This document shows positions 35,392 through 44,737 of a stretch of DNA of 64,000 bases, piece by piece. The notes below the pieces were generated by a model. It saw nothing but the letters and a program-made list of their open reading frames with translations, did no database searches and had not been told where the DNA came from. Every line of letters starts with the position of its first letter. The stretch's first letter is position 1. A program made the position numbers and the translations under genes. This DNA is from Planctomycetaceae bacterium (GTDB taxonomy: Bacteria; Planctomycetota; Planctomycetia; Gemmatales; Gemmataceae): positions 17,601 through 81,600 of the forward strand of contig PNLP01000031.1 in NCBI GenBank assembly GCA_013823135.1, given 5' to 3'.

Positions 35392-36306
35392 ATGCGGTCA
35401 CTCGCGTTCGCACTCGTACTGCTGGCTCTGGCGACACAAGCCCCGGCAGGCCAGGCGCCCGCATCGAAAGGCAAGTTAGCCCCCAAGCCAAAGACCGATC
35501 CGGAACTGATCGAGGGAACCTGGCTGATCGTTGGGTTGGAGGCAGGTGGGAAAGCCGAGCCGGAACAAAACTACCGGGGGAACACTTTCGCGATCAGTAA
35601 AGATAAGGCCGTGCTGCGAGAAGGGAAGCACGCCCCAATCGAGTTCACCTGGGCACTCGACCCCACCAAAACCCCGAAAGCCATCGACCTGACAGCCAGG
35701 AACGTCTCGATCCGAGGCATCTATAAGTTCGAGGGCGACGAACTCACACTGTGCCTGAGCATCGGGCCGAATCGCCCCACCGAGTTCGCCACCAAAGCCG
35801 GTGGCGATATGGAAACCTTCAGCCTAAAGCGTAGCCTCTGGGAACGCTATTCCGACAAGACGTTCGGTTTCGTTGTAGAACTGCCGGGTAAGCCCGAGGA
35901 ACGCAAGCGAGGCGACACGAAGTTTCAGATCGTTCGCAGTGAAGCCGAGCGAGCATCGTATCTGATTTCGGTAACTCCCCTGCCCGGTCCGGTCACCGAC
36001 AAGGAACTCGATGCCGCGTTGGAGGCCGCGAAAAATGCCCTCCTCGCCGAGGTCGACAGCGACGCGAAGGCCACGATCGAAACGGAGAAAACCTTCAGGG
36101 CAGGCCCGCACGGTGGGAAAGAACTCACGATCAGCTTGGAAGTGAGGGATTCCAAGGACAGGGGTGCGGCCCGAGTGCGGTTGTTCGTCTCGGGAGATCG
36201 AGTCTACGGCTTGATGGTGGCGGGCACGGAAGAAGGCGTGAAGTCCGCGAACACGGGTCGATTCTGGAACTCGTTCCGTGTCGCCGGCGAGAAGAAAAAG
36301 AACTGA
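35392..36306 (+). CDS. Secreted TIGR03067-type protein
   Basis: 304 residues with a signal peptide (MRSLAFALVLLALATQAPAG). Residues 40-140 (DPELIEGTWLIVGLEAGGK ... KFEGDELTLCLSIGPNRPTEF) match the TIGR03067 domain, which is expanded in planctomycetes. The second half (SDKTFGFVVELPGKPEERKR ... VYGLMVAG) resembles the secreted domain seen behind such modules. No catalytic residues stand out. CGGAG is 7 bases ahead of the ATG. Confidence 0.82.
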   Translation: MRSLAFALVLLALATQAPAGQAPASKGKLAPKPKTDPELIEGTWLIVGLEAGGKAEPEQNYRGNTFAISKDKAVLREGKHAPIEFTWALDPTKTPKAIDLTARNVSIRGIYKFEGDELTLCLSIGPNRPTEFATKAGGDMETFSLKRSLWERYSDKTFGFVVELPGKPEERKRGDTKFQIVRSEAERASYLISVTPLPGPVTDKELDAALEAAKNALLAEVDSDAKATIETEKTFRAGPHGGKELTISLEVRDSKDRGAARVRLFVSGDRVYGLMVAGTEEGVKSANTGRFWNSFRVAGEKKKN

Positions 36307-36340
36307 CCCTCCGCAATTCTTGGGGACGTTCTTGTTTTGG

Positions 36341-36404
36341 TTGGGAGGGCGAGGCTCCTGCCGAGCCGTTGGCCTGTGGCTCGGCAGGAGCCTCGCCCTC
36401 CCAA
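36341..36404. repeat. Palindromic repeat, type B
   Basis: Two perfect 27-bp arms (36341-36367 and 36378-36404, starting TTGGGAGGGCGAGGCTCC) are separated by 10 bases. It lies between the TIGR03067 gene and the opposing DUF1501 gene. The arms are unlike type A. Translated, it gives the phrase GEAPAEP...GASPS, which I recall as a frequent artefact in planctomycete ORFs, so it is probably a genome-wide family. Confidence 0.9.
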
Positions 36405-36485
36405 ACCCAATTGCTCCCCATGATTGGCGGAGAACCGAAGACCCGACCCGCGGCGAGATTACTCACGGCGACTTCCCAGCCCAAC

Positions 36486-37970
36486 TCACGCCAGGACATC
36501 GCGAAGCAGTTGTCCGCCAGGGACGATCGGAACCGGGCGGTTGGCACGATCAGTTAGCATCGTTTCGAGATCGTAGCCGAGCAAGTGATACGCGGTCGCC
36601 AGCACATCCTTCGGCGAAACCGGGCGATCCGCCACGGTGCCGCCGATGCTGTCCGTCTTTCCGATCACACGACCGCGTGCGATGCCGCCACCCGCCAGCA
36701 TCACCGAGTACGCCTGCGACCAGTGATCGCGGCCGCCACCCTTCGCGGAACTGATCTTCGGCGTTCGGCCGTGTTCGCTGAGCACCATCACGAGGGTTTC
36801 GTCGAGCATTCCACGCTGATCCAGGTCGGAAATCAGCCCCGAGAACCCACGGTCGAAGCCAGGCATCAGTTCGTTCCGCATTCGCGGGTAGTGCTCCCAG
36901 TGCGTATCCCAGCCGGAACCCGCCAGGCCGAACTCGTCCCAGAAGACCGTGGCGAACTTGCTGCCGGCTTCCACGAGTCGCCGGGCCGCGAGGCAACTCT
37001 GGCCGAACAGCATGTGCCCGTAGCTTTCGCGCGTCTTCGCCGACTCTCGTCGCACGTCGAGCGCCTGCCGTACTTTCTCGGAGCCGATGATCGAATACGC
37101 CAGTTCTCGGAATGGGTCTTCGGTGTCGATCTTGTCACGCGACCGCCGGGAATCTTCCATCTGGTCGAGGAGCGATTTGCGGCTGGTCACGCGGTCGAGC
37201 GTGATGTCCGCGGCCCCTTCCCCGCCGAGCGAAAAATACGCGTCCGGAGAGATGCCCGCGTAGGGTTCGTCGAACTCCACGGTGTTGGGGTTCAGCGTCT
37301 TGGTGATCTTGGCCGTGGCCTTGCCGTGGAAGTTCGTGAAGTGCGGGCTGAACTGCCGGCCCAGGAACGCGGGGTACGGACCTGCCCGCTGCACCTCGCC
37401 CGTGCGCTGACTGCTGAATGGGAACGGTAGCGCGATGTTATCGGGCACCGGCTTGCGGGCCGAGGCAGGTTTCGCTCGCTGTTCCAGGTGCGAGACGACC
37501 GAACCAATGAACGGCCAGTGTCGGGCGTCATGCGGGCTCAGTTCCATCGACACGTCGATGTTCTCGACGGATGTCGTGGCGTAGGCGACGCCGTGAATCG
37601 GGTACTTGTGCGTGACCGATCGAACCACGGTGACGTTATGCATCACCTTGCTGGTGTATGGCAGCAGTTCGCACACATCACAACCGGGGAGCGTGGACCT
37701 GATCCCCTTCAGTTCGCCTCGCACCTCGACAGGCGCATCGGGCTTCATATCGGCGAGTTCAAGCTGACTTGGGGAACCGTAGAGGAACAACAAGATGCAG
37801 GATTTCGCCCGGCCGAAGTGTGCGTCGTGCTTGGGCTGTTCCGTTGCAGCCGTGGCTTGCTGGCGAAGGAACGCAGGCAGCGTCATCCCCAGAGCCGCTC
37901 CGGCGCTGAGCAGATCGCGGCGGGTGATTCCGTTACACAGCGTTTTGCGATTACCTAAAACGCGGAGCAT
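36486..37970 (-). CDS. DUF1501 secreted protein with Tat-type leader
   Basis: 494 residues. The N-terminal TRRDLLSAGAALGMTLPAFL is a twin-arginine-type signal. The body is a DUF1501 protein of the alkaline-phosphatase-like fold: SCILLFLYGSPSQLELADMKPDAP, RSVTHKYPIHGVAYATT, FWDEFGLAGSGWDTHWEHY, and VMVLSEHGRTPKI with GGGRDHWSQAYSVMLAGGGI. These genes are very numerous in planctomycetes and are often paired with DUF1553 proteins; no partner is present here. The natural substrate is unknown. Confidence 0.92.
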   Translation of the reverse strand: MLRVLGNRKTLCNGITRRDLLSAGAALGMTLPAFLRQQATAATEQPKHDAHFGRAKSCILLFLYGSPSQLELADMKPDAPVEVRGELKGIRSTLPGCDVCELLPYTSKVMHNVTVVRSVTHKYPIHGVAYATTSVENIDVSMELSPHDARHWPFIGSVVSHLEQRAKPASARKPVPDNIALPFPFSSQRTGEVQRAGPYPAFLGRQFSPHFTNFHGKATAKITKTLNPNTVEFDEPYAGISPDAYFSLGGEGAADITLDRVTSRKSLLDQMEDSRRSRDKIDTEDPFRELAYSIIGSEKVRQALDVRRESAKTRESYGHMLFGQSCLAARRLVEAGSKFATVFWDEFGLAGSGWDTHWEHYPRMRNELMPGFDRGFSGLISDLDQRGMLDETLVMVLSEHGRTPKISSAKGGGRDHWSQAYSVMLAGGGIARGRVIGKTDSIGGTVADRPVSPKDVLATAYHLLGYDLETMLTDRANRPVPIVPGGQLLRDVLA

Positions 37971-38284
37971 TGGCAGCGGCTCCAGATCTATGCGGGCGAT
38001 CGCCCGGTGCGGGTGGGACAGTCAATCATCGCCGGGAACTCGCGACCATGCAAGAGATAATGCCGCCTCGGTGAGGGTCCGTGTCGGATGATTTCTCAAG
38101 GGATTTTCTGACTGACGTGGGAGTACAATCGCTTGCTCGCCGACGGGCGCGGTTGTGTCGGTCGCAGGGGGGCAAGTATAATACTCGTAAAAGAACTCGC
38201 ACTCTGAGCATTGAGTGAGCGAAAGGCACACGCTACACTCATCCTAACCACTTCGACCCACTCTCCTCCCCAGGGGCTGTGATC
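37971..38284. other. Intergenic region between divergent genes
   Basis: About 310 bases separate the DUF1501 and sigma-factor starts and should contain both promoters. An AT-rich patch (AAGTATAATACTCG near 38172-38185) contains TATAAT and is a candidate -10 element for the sigma gene. Confidence 0.4.
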
Positions 38285-39130
38285 GTGGACCCGAATCCAT
38301 TCACCGCGGTAGACCGCGAGCTCCTGAAGCGGTGCCTTGGCCGCGCTCCTGGCTCGTGGAACGACTTCGTCGATCGCTTTCTCAGCCTGATCTACCACGT
38401 CATCGGGTATACGGCTCACCTTCGCAGCACCCACATCGGGCCGGAAGATGTGGAAGACATCGCCGCCGAGGTGCTCCTGAAGATCGTCGGGAACGACTTC
38501 CGTGTCTTGCGAGAGTTTCGCGGCCACTCCAGCCTGGCAACGTACCTCACGGTGGTCTCACGCCGGATCTGTATTCAGGAACTCGCACGCCGACAAAAGA
38601 ACCGCTCCGGGGCTGCGAAGCGGGACGACTTCGACGCCCCAGACACGGCCCCCGCGGCTCTCAAGGGCATGGAGAGCCTGGACGAAGTCGAACAGTTGCT
38701 CAAGTCGCTTTCTGGGAAAGAACGCGAAATCGTCCGACTGTACTACCTCGAAGGCCGAACCTACGAGGAAATCAGCACCGAAACCGAAGTGCCTGTCAAC
38801 ACGATCGGTGCAGTCCTTTCGCGTGCCCGGAAGAAACTCCGCGAATCGGCCGCCGCCCAGGAAGCGGCAAACCCTAAGAAGTCGCCACCTCGGTCGGGTG
38901 CTCACCCACGAAGCGGCGCGCTCCGCAAACCACCGCCCCAGCCGGTTTCCGACGAGGACGAAGACGCTCCCACTCCGGCTTCCAAACCCGCGATGCCACC
39001 GGTCACACCGCGGAGCGGGGCGGTTCGGAAGGTCGCCACTCCGCCGACGGCTGAAGCCGGCACACCCTCGAAACCGACCAAGCCTGTGAAACCCGTCAAA
39101 CCCGTACCTGAAGACGCTGACGACGAGTAA
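38285..39130 (+). CDS. ECF RNA polymerase sigma factor with long Pro/Lys tail
   Basis: 281 residues. Sigma region 2 (about 20-85) contains VEDIAAEVLLKIV and FRGHSSLATYLTVVSRRICIQ. Region 4 (about 130-185) contains LSGKEREIVRLYYLEGRTYEEISTE and a helix-turn-helix VPVNTIGAVLSRARKKL. The remaining 90 residues are Pro, Ser and Lys rich with three RSGA units (PPRSGA, PRSGAL, PRSGAV) and a KPVKPVKP repeat. The tail is unusual, since most ECF factors end after region 4. The GTG at 38285 is chosen because AGGGG is 8 bases upstream; a GTG at 38279 is possible. Confidence 0.9.
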   Translation: MDPNPFTAVDRELLKRCLGRAPGSWNDFVDRFLSLIYHVIGYTAHLRSTHIGPEDVEDIAAEVLLKIVGNDFRVLREFRGHSSLATYLTVVSRRICIQELARRQKNRSGAAKRDDFDAPDTAPAALKGMESLDEVEQLLKSLSGKEREIVRLYYLEGRTYEEISTETEVPVNTIGAVLSRARKKLRESAAAQEAANPKKSPPRSGAHPRSGALRKPPPQPVSDEDEDAPTPASKPAMPPVTPRSGAVRKVATPPTAEAGTPSKPTKPVKPVKPVPEDADDE

Positions 39131-39155
39131 TGCGAGAGGCCCATCAACTCAACCA

Positions 39156-39186
39156 AGCAACAGGCACCCTTTGGGTGCCTGTTGCT
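39156..39186. terminator. Terminator hairpin, bidirectional
   Basis: A perfect 14-bp stem AGCAACAGGCACCC (39156-39169 with 39173-39186) has a TTT loop. It starts 26 bases after the sigma-factor stop and ends 3 bases before the stop of the opposing small gene, so it can serve both. Confidence 0.85.
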
Positions 39187-39188
39187 GT

Positions 39189-39614
39189 TCACGATCCCAC
39201 GGCGAGCAACTGGTGACGTTGAGTTTCAAATCGCCTCTGTCTCGCGGCTGTTTGCAAGTCCTGAACGGCCGCACGGAGAACCGATAGCGCCAGGGACACC
39301 TCGACCGAACAGGCCCAACCGATGAGATCCGGGTCGGTCTGCCCCCAACCTAATCTTGGCGAACAACCCAGCCAGAAATCCCCCGCTTGGGGTGTCGCCT
39401 GTTCGTTGGCCATTTCCAGTTCCGCAGCATCGGCGATCGATCTCACGATTGCGACAATCACAGGCCCATCGCTCGTGCGAAAGACGATCCGCCGGACCGT
39501 CAACTTCACTTTCCGTTCCGTCGTCAACAGGCGATCTTGCCACTGAATCTGGATCACAATCCTCACTCCTGATCTGGGTTGCGAGCGGGTGATTCCACTC
39601 TTCTCTGCGTTCAT
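39189..39614 (-). CDS. Hypothetical protein
   Basis: About 141 residues from an ATG at 39614; a GTG some 17 codons later with GGAG upstream is an alternative start. The middle part (DGPVIVAIVRSIADAAELEMANEQ) looks like a folded alpha/beta segment. No domain is recognised. Its stop lies directly behind a shared terminator hairpin, which supports a real gene. Confidence 0.5.
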   Translation of the reverse strand: MNAEKSGITRSQPRSGVRIVIQIQWQDRLLTTERKVKLTVRRIVFRTSDGPVIVAIVRSIADAAELEMANEQATPQAGDFWLGCSPRLGWGQTDPDLIGWACSVEVSLALSVLRAAVQDLQTAARQRRFETQRHQLLAVGS

Positions 39615-39884
39615 CGAGCCGCCCCACTGTGTGACTGGCGGCGATGCAAACCGGCAGAACACCAATATTATCGACCATATTGATCAAAATTGTGATGAAT
39701 AACCAGATGGATTCGCTGAATTGGCCAAGACCTCCTCATAACTTTGTCAGATTGGCGTGAGACATCCGGGAGTCGAGTTCGATCCGACGACCATATGAGG
39801 GGATGTTGCTACAACGAGATTGCGAATACCGACCCGTGTCGCCCGACGGTGTCCAACCCCTGAACCGATCCGGAGCACGTTCAG

Positions 39885-41150
39885 ATGTCTGAAGCAAACG
39901 AGACCGATACCGTCGTCTCTGTTCAGGAGACACGCTGCTGCATCGTGGGCGGCGGTCCATCTGGGGCGGTTCTGGCGTTGCTCCTGGCTCGAGCGGGGGT
40001 CGCCGTGACGCTCCTCGAATCGCACGCCGACTTCGACCGCGACTTCCGAGGCGATACGGTTCACCCCTCGACTCTCGAACTCCTCGCACAGATCGGATTG
40101 TCCGAACGACTCCATGCCATTCCGCACGGCAAGATTCGCCACATGATGTTGAAGACCAGGGAGCGAACTTACACCATCGCCGACCTGAGTAGGCTCTCCA
40201 CGCCGTTCCCGTATGTGCTGACGTGCCCACAAGTCAAGTTGCTGGAACTGCTCACCGAGGAGGCCAAGCGATACCCGAACTTCCGGCTCGTGATGCAGGC
40301 CAACGTCCAGCGGCTGGTGGAGACCGACGGAGCGATTCGCGGCGTGCGTTACCGCGACCAGGCGAACCAGTGGCACGAAGTGCGAGCGCAACTCACGGTC
40401 GCCGCCGACGGCCGGTTCTCGAAGATCCGCCACCTCGCCGGGTTTGAGCCGGTGAAGACATCGCCGCCGATGGATGTGGTCTGGTTGCGGCTGCCGAAGA
40501 AACCCACAGATGCGTCCGACAACGCCGAGATCTACGTCGGCGGGGGTCGGTTCGCGGTCATCCTCGACCGGGGCGACCAGTGGCAACTGGGTTACGCCAT
40601 CCTCAAAGGTGGATTCGCGGCACTCAAAGCCGCCGGCATCGAGGCGCTGCGCCAGGGGATCGCGGAACAGGTGCCGTGGCTGGCCGACCGCGTGGATAAC
40701 ATTCACGACTGGAAGGACGTGACGGTTCTCAACGTGGAGTCGAGCCGGGTGCCGGTGTGGCACAAGCCTGGCCTGTTGTTGATCGGTGACGCGGCACACG
40801 TCATGTCGCCCGTTGGGGGCGTGGGTATCAACGTGGCAATTCAGGATTCCATCGCAACGGCGAACCTGCTGACGGAACCGCTTCTGCGTGGAACAGTGAC
40901 CGACGCGGATCTGGCAAGCGTTCAGAAGTTGCGAGAGCCAGGGGTCAAGGCGGTTCAGAAGCTCCAGAGCACGTTGCAAGACCGCATCGCGAGGCCAGGG
41001 CTGACGGGGAATGAGTTCAACTTGCCGTGGTTCATGCGGTTGGTTCTGGCAACGCCTATCCTGCGGAACATCCCCGCGAAGATGATGGCATTTGGCCCGC
41101 ACCGTGTGCGGTACAAAGAGGCGAAGACTGTGGCCGCCGCACCTCGTTGA
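39885..41150 (+). CDS. FAD-dependent monooxygenase (PHBH/UbiH-like)
   Basis: 421 residues of a class A flavoprotein monooxygenase. The ADP-binding motif is CCIVGGGPSGAVLALLLARAG near residue 18, followed by LLES. The DG motif is VAADGRFSKIRHLAG near 175. The second FAD motif, LLIGDAAHVMSPVGGVGINVAIQD, is near residue 300. The family hydroxylates aromatic or isoprenoid substrates with NAD(P)H; the substrate here is not known. It stands alone. Confidence 0.92.
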   Translation: MSEANETDTVVSVQETRCCIVGGGPSGAVLALLLARAGVAVTLLESHADFDRDFRGDTVHPSTLELLAQIGLSERLHAIPHGKIRHMMLKTRERTYTIADLSRLSTPFPYVLTCPQVKLLELLTEEAKRYPNFRLVMQANVQRLVETDGAIRGVRYRDQANQWHEVRAQLTVAADGRFSKIRHLAGFEPVKTSPPMDVVWLRLPKKPTDASDNAEIYVGGGRFAVILDRGDQWQLGYAILKGGFAALKAAGIEALRQGIAEQVPWLADRVDNIHDWKDVTVLNVESSRVPVWHKPGLLLIGDAAHVMSPVGGVGINVAIQDSIATANLLTEPLLRGTVTDADLASVQKLREPGVKAVQKLQSTLQDRIARPGLTGNEFNLPWFMRLVLATPILRNIPAKMMAFGPHRVRYKEAKTVAAAPR

Positions 41151-41405
41151 GCGAATAAAGCCGCAAAGCCGCGCAAGCCGTTGCCCTGTCGTCGTTCCTC
41201 TTTCGCAGGGGGTAATTTGTGACGTGGAGTGTGCGGACCGTGGGTGAGGAATACCCCCATCCGCGCACCTTACCGCATCAAATCGTCCTGCGTCTTTCGC
41301 CGGGTCGGATTGCGGGGTTGGGGAACAGCCGCTATACCGCCGGCCGGGGGACATCACATCTCTGCGCTGTCAGGGGATGACGCGCCCAGTTGGGGGTAGG
41401 AAGCC

Positions 41406-42314
41406 GTGTCGCAAAAGCGATTCGAACAGGATTTGGGTGCGGAGCACGAACAGAACCTGAACGCTCTGGTGATGACGGAACTCGCACGCACGAGTTCGGA
41501 GTCGGCAGTTCACAAAACACCGCCGAAACACGAAGATGAGCAAGTGTCGGTGTTCTGGCGGGTGTTCGGCGGCACCCTCCTGAGCATGGTCGCGATCGGT
41601 GTTTTCACGCTCTACAACAGCATTTCCTCAAGCATCGCAGAACTGCGCAGCGAACTGAGCCGCGAGCGAGAAGCACGCTCGGAACTCGTCAAAAAGGATG
41701 AATTCAACACCCGCACGAGCAGCCAGTATGAGCGGCTTCGTTCGTTTGAGGGGTTGCGAGCGGAACACGAGGGGATGAAGGAGCGACTAAACTCGGCGTC
41801 GGCAACGGTTGATGCTTTGAAAAAAGACACTGGCCTGAATATGGATGCGCTCAAAAAGGATGTCGTGGTCGCAGTCGATGCGGTCAAGAAGGACGCCGCC
41901 ACAATCGAGGTTCTCAAGGAGAAGATTGTCGCTCTCGAGTTGCTCAAAAAGGATCTGGTGGGTTTGGAAATCCTCAAGGAAAAGCTCACGACTGCGGCTG
42001 CGGAACTGAAACTCGTGCGCGAAGACTTGGGGAAGACTCAGCAGGAACAGGAACGGAACCGGATCGCCGATCTTGAGCGGAAGACGAGCCGCGACGTTCA
42101 GGCGAAGCACGTCGAGGACTCGTTGAAGGAACTGCAACGAGGGTTGCAAGATTGTCGCGAAAAACTCGCTCGCCTGGAAGGTCTGCGGGGCACCGGTAAC
42201 AGCGCGGAGACCACACCGACTCCCGCTCGCTCCACACCAGCCGATACGAAGGGACCGGGCGACCAGGGCACCGGAAGCAAACCGGGTGCGGGCGAGAAAC
42301 CGGGCGGGATGTGA
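41406..42314 (+). CDS. Membrane-anchored coiled-coil protein
   Basis: 302 residues starting with GTG, with AGGA about 5 bases before. Residues 1-50 are soluble. One transmembrane helix (FWRVFGGTLLSMVAIGVFTLYNS) spans about 50-72. Residues 75-265 form a long coiled coil with internal repeats of the type xDALKKDxxVAVDAVKKD and EVLKEKIVALELLKKD. The tail is Pro/Gly/Thr-rich. No catalytic domain is present. Confidence 0.75.
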   Translation: MSQKRFEQDLGAEHEQNLNALVMTELARTSSESAVHKTPPKHEDEQVSVFWRVFGGTLLSMVAIGVFTLYNSISSSIAELRSELSREREARSELVKKDEFNTRTSSQYERLRSFEGLRAEHEGMKERLNSASATVDALKKDTGLNMDALKKDVVVAVDAVKKDAATIEVLKEKIVALELLKKDLVGLEILKEKLTTAAAELKLVREDLGKTQQEQERNRIADLERKTSRDVQAKHVEDSLKELQRGLQDCREKLARLEGLRGTGNSAETTPTPARSTPADTKGPGDQGTGSKPGAGEKPGGM

Positions 42315-42381
42315 TTGCGAGGGGTAAACGGGGGCAGTAGCCCCTGTTTCCGTTCCCGGCCTGCGGCTACAATCATCTGTT

Positions 42382-43227
42382 ATGGAACGTCTCAACAAAT
42401 TTCTCGCCCATGCGGGCGTCGGCTCTCGCCGGTTCTGCGACACACTCATCGCCTCCGGGCGTGTGAAAGTCGATGGCGTCCGCGTCGTCGACCTTGGGCT
42501 GAAGATCGACCCCGTTGCACACCAGGTCGCGGTCGACGACCAACCCGTGAAGGCCGAGAAACTCGTCTACTGGGCTGTCAATAAGCCCGTTGGCCACATC
42601 TGCACGAACGACGACCCGGCAGGGCGGCCGCGGGCCATCGACTTACTTCCGCACGTCGAACAGCGGGTGTACACCGTCGGCCGCCTCGACGAAGGCAGCG
42701 AGGGTCTTTTGCTGATGACCAACGACGGCGACCTCGCCATGTCGTTGATGCACCCGCGGTACGGCATCCCCAAGATGTACTTCGTGCTCGTCGCCGGGAA
42801 GCCGGGTCCGGACGATCTTCAGAAGTTGCTCGACGGCGTTTGGCTGAGCGACGGCAAGGTCAAGGCCCGCAGCGTGAAGCGACTGAAGGCACAGGGGAAT
42901 AGTACCTGGCTGCGTGTCGTCCTCACGGAAGGAAAGAACCGCGAGATTCGCCGGATGCTCGCAAAGCTCGGGCACAAGGTGATGAAACTCCGCCGCGTGG
43001 CGATCGGGCCGATCAAGCTCGACAAGCTGCCGAAGGGGAAAGCTCGCCGCATCAACGAAACCGAAATGGTAGACCTGCGAAAGTTCGTCGCGAGTTCCAA
43101 GGAAAAGATCGAGAAGGCTCGCCTTCGCATCAACGAAAAGCGACCCGACCAGGCTGGAACGCCACCGCGAAAACCGCCATTCGACCGTCGAAGACCAGAC
43201 AGGACCGAAGGCCGAGACGACAGTTGA
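42382..43227 (+). CDS. rRNA pseudouridine synthase, RluB/RsuA family
   Basis: 281 residues. The N-terminal S4 RNA-binding domain (MERLNKFLAHAGVGSRRFCDTLI) is followed by the catalytic domain with the signature VGRLDEGSEGLLLMTNDG, whose Asp near residue 98 is the nucleophile. KNREIRRMLAKLGHKVMKLRRVAIG near residues 172-205 completes the family. Motifs fit RluB, which modifies 23S rRNA, or the related RluE/RsuA. The C-terminal 40 residues are basic, a normal extension. It is followed closely by pyrK. Confidence 0.9.
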   Translation: MERLNKFLAHAGVGSRRFCDTLIASGRVKVDGVRVVDLGLKIDPVAHQVAVDDQPVKAEKLVYWAVNKPVGHICTNDDPAGRPRAIDLLPHVEQRVYTVGRLDEGSEGLLLMTNDGDLAMSLMHPRYGIPKMYFVLVAGKPGPDDLQKLLDGVWLSDGKVKARSVKRLKAQGNSTWLRVVLTEGKNREIRRMLAKLGHKVMKLRRVAIGPIKLDKLPKGKARRINETEMVDLRKFVASSKEKIEKARLRINEKRPDQAGTPPRKPPFDRRRPDRTEGRDDS

Positions 43228-43288
43228 ACTCCTTGGGTTCGCCTTCTCTCGGTTTCAATCGTGCGGCTTTTTGCTCTCTGGGTTTTCC

Positions 43289-44110
43289 ATGTTCCATCGC
43301 ACCGCTCGCGTTATCGAACACGTCAAGCTCGCCGAACGCACGCACCGCGTTCGGCTCGAATGCCCTGAGATCGCCGCTGCCATTCGGCCAGGGCAGTTTG
43401 TCATGCTCCGACTTCCGGGCACCACTGACCCACTCCTCGGTCGGCCGTTCGCGCTCTACGACACCGTGCTCGACGCCTCGAACAAACCCATCGGCCTCGA
43501 CGTGGTTTATCTCGTCGTCGGGAAGATGACGGGTCGGTTGCAGTCCGTCGAAGCGGGCAAATCGCTGGAAGTCTGGGGTCCGCTCGGCAAGCCGTTCCTC
43601 GACGTGGGGACGCCGGAACAGGTGACGTTCGTCGCCGGCGGGATCGGGCAGACGCCGTTCCTGGCGTTCGCCCGCGAACTCCTCGGCACCCGCGGCTTCG
43701 GTGGCGACGCACCCCGAAAACGCACCGATACGGTTTCCCTCTACTACGGCGTTCGCTCGGCTTCGCTTGCTGCTGGGGTCGATGACTTCCGCGCGGCGGG
43801 AGTGGAAGTTCACCTCGCGAGCGACGACGGCAGCATTGGAACGAAGGGCTTCGTCACGCAGTTGCTCGCATCGCACGGCAAGACCGGGCCGTTGGTGGGT
43901 TGCGGACCCGAGCCGATGCTGCATGCGCTGGCAAAGGTAGCCAGTGCGTGGGGGGTGTCGTGTCAGGTGTCGTTGGAAACGCCGATGGCGTGCGGCGTGG
44001 GGATTTGCTTCAGTTGCGTCGCGAAGGTGAACACGCCGGATGGCTGGGATTACAAGCGGGTCTGTATGGATGGCCCGGCGTTCGACGCCTCGCAGCTTGT
44101 CTGGGGATAA
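43289..44110 (+). CDS. pyrK: Dihydroorotate dehydrogenase electron-transfer subunit
   Basis: 273 residues. PyrK passes electrons from dihydroorotate dehydrogenase PyrD to NAD+. The FAD domain has RPGQFVMLRLPGTTDPLLGRPFALYD (RxF/RPF motif), the NAD domain has FVAGGIGQTPFLAFARELL and GCGPEPML, and the C-terminal [2Fe-2S] loop is MACGVGICFSC ... YKRVC. The start is at 43289, since the six upstream codons are not conserved. No pyrD is adjacent. Confidence 0.92.
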   Translation: MFHRTARVIEHVKLAERTHRVRLECPEIAAAIRPGQFVMLRLPGTTDPLLGRPFALYDTVLDASNKPIGLDVVYLVVGKMTGRLQSVEAGKSLEVWGPLGKPFLDVGTPEQVTFVAGGIGQTPFLAFARELLGTRGFGGDAPRKRTDTVSLYYGVRSASLAAGVDDFRAAGVEVHLASDDGSIGTKGFVTQLLASHGKTGPLVGCGPEPMLHALAKVASAWGVSCQVSLETPMACGVGICFSCVAKVNTPDGWDYKRVCMDGPAFDASQLVWG

Positions 44111-44171
44111 CGTCCTACACACCTTTCCTGACAGGGGCACACGGTGTGTGCCCATACCGCTAGAAAGCAAG

Positions 44172-44537
44172 TCAGTTCGAGGCCTTTCGCTTGGACTTCG
44201 CCTTACCGTTGGTGGGTTCGTCTGAAGCTCGGATCACCACGCGGAATGGCCCGACGTTCAGGGTACCAAGCGACTCGACTCCATCGCCCGAAGTGAACAC
44301 ATCCGGGCGAAAGCGATAAACCACGCGCCGACCATCCTTCTCGTCTTCGAGAATCCCCGCCGTCCGCATGACCCCGAGGTGGTGGGACATGTTGACCATC
44401 GGCGTGCCGACCAGTTCGGCGAGTTGGCTGACGTGATGGGGACCGCGTGTGAGGTGGTAAACGATTCGTAGCCGGGTGGGTTCAGCAAGGGCAGCGAGAA
44501 CCACGGCCGCCCTTCGGGCGTCGGCGAACTGCATCAT
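44172..44537 (-). CDS. ArsR-type winged-helix regulator
   Basis: 121 residues. The winged-helix domain reads LAALAEPTRLRIVYHLTRGPHHVSQLAELVGTP, then MSHHLGVMRTAGILEDEKDGRRVVYRF, the standard ArsR/SmtB fold. The cysteine ligands of metal sensors (ELCVCDL-type) are absent, with HHVSQL in that place, so metal sensing is unlikely. The C-terminus is basic. It is convergent with pyrK; no target operon is evident. Confidence 0.88.
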   Translation of the reverse strand: MMQFADARRAAVVLAALAEPTRLRIVYHLTRGPHHVSQLAELVGTPMVNMSHHLGVMRTAGILEDEKDGRRVVYRFRPDVFTSGDGVESLGTLNVGPFRVVIRASDEPTNGKAKSKRKASN

Positions 44538-44737
44538 TGTTCATCACCTGTACAGAACGGCTGGGTAGGCGTTGGGCAGCAGAAACGAGTCGTTAGTTTA
44601 CCGGAATAGGCACATCAGCGTCTCATGAATTCTGGTGATTCTTGAAGGGCTGAGACTGTGTAGAGAGCGAAAGATCGGAATATCGTGACCGACCTGCCAA
44701 CGGTCTGGAAATCTGAAGGTTTGGTGAAGGGAATGAG

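Noticed and set aside
39747..41357. 536-codon minus-strand frame
   Set aside because: It is antisense to the FAD monooxygenase, whose motifs are intact on the plus strand.
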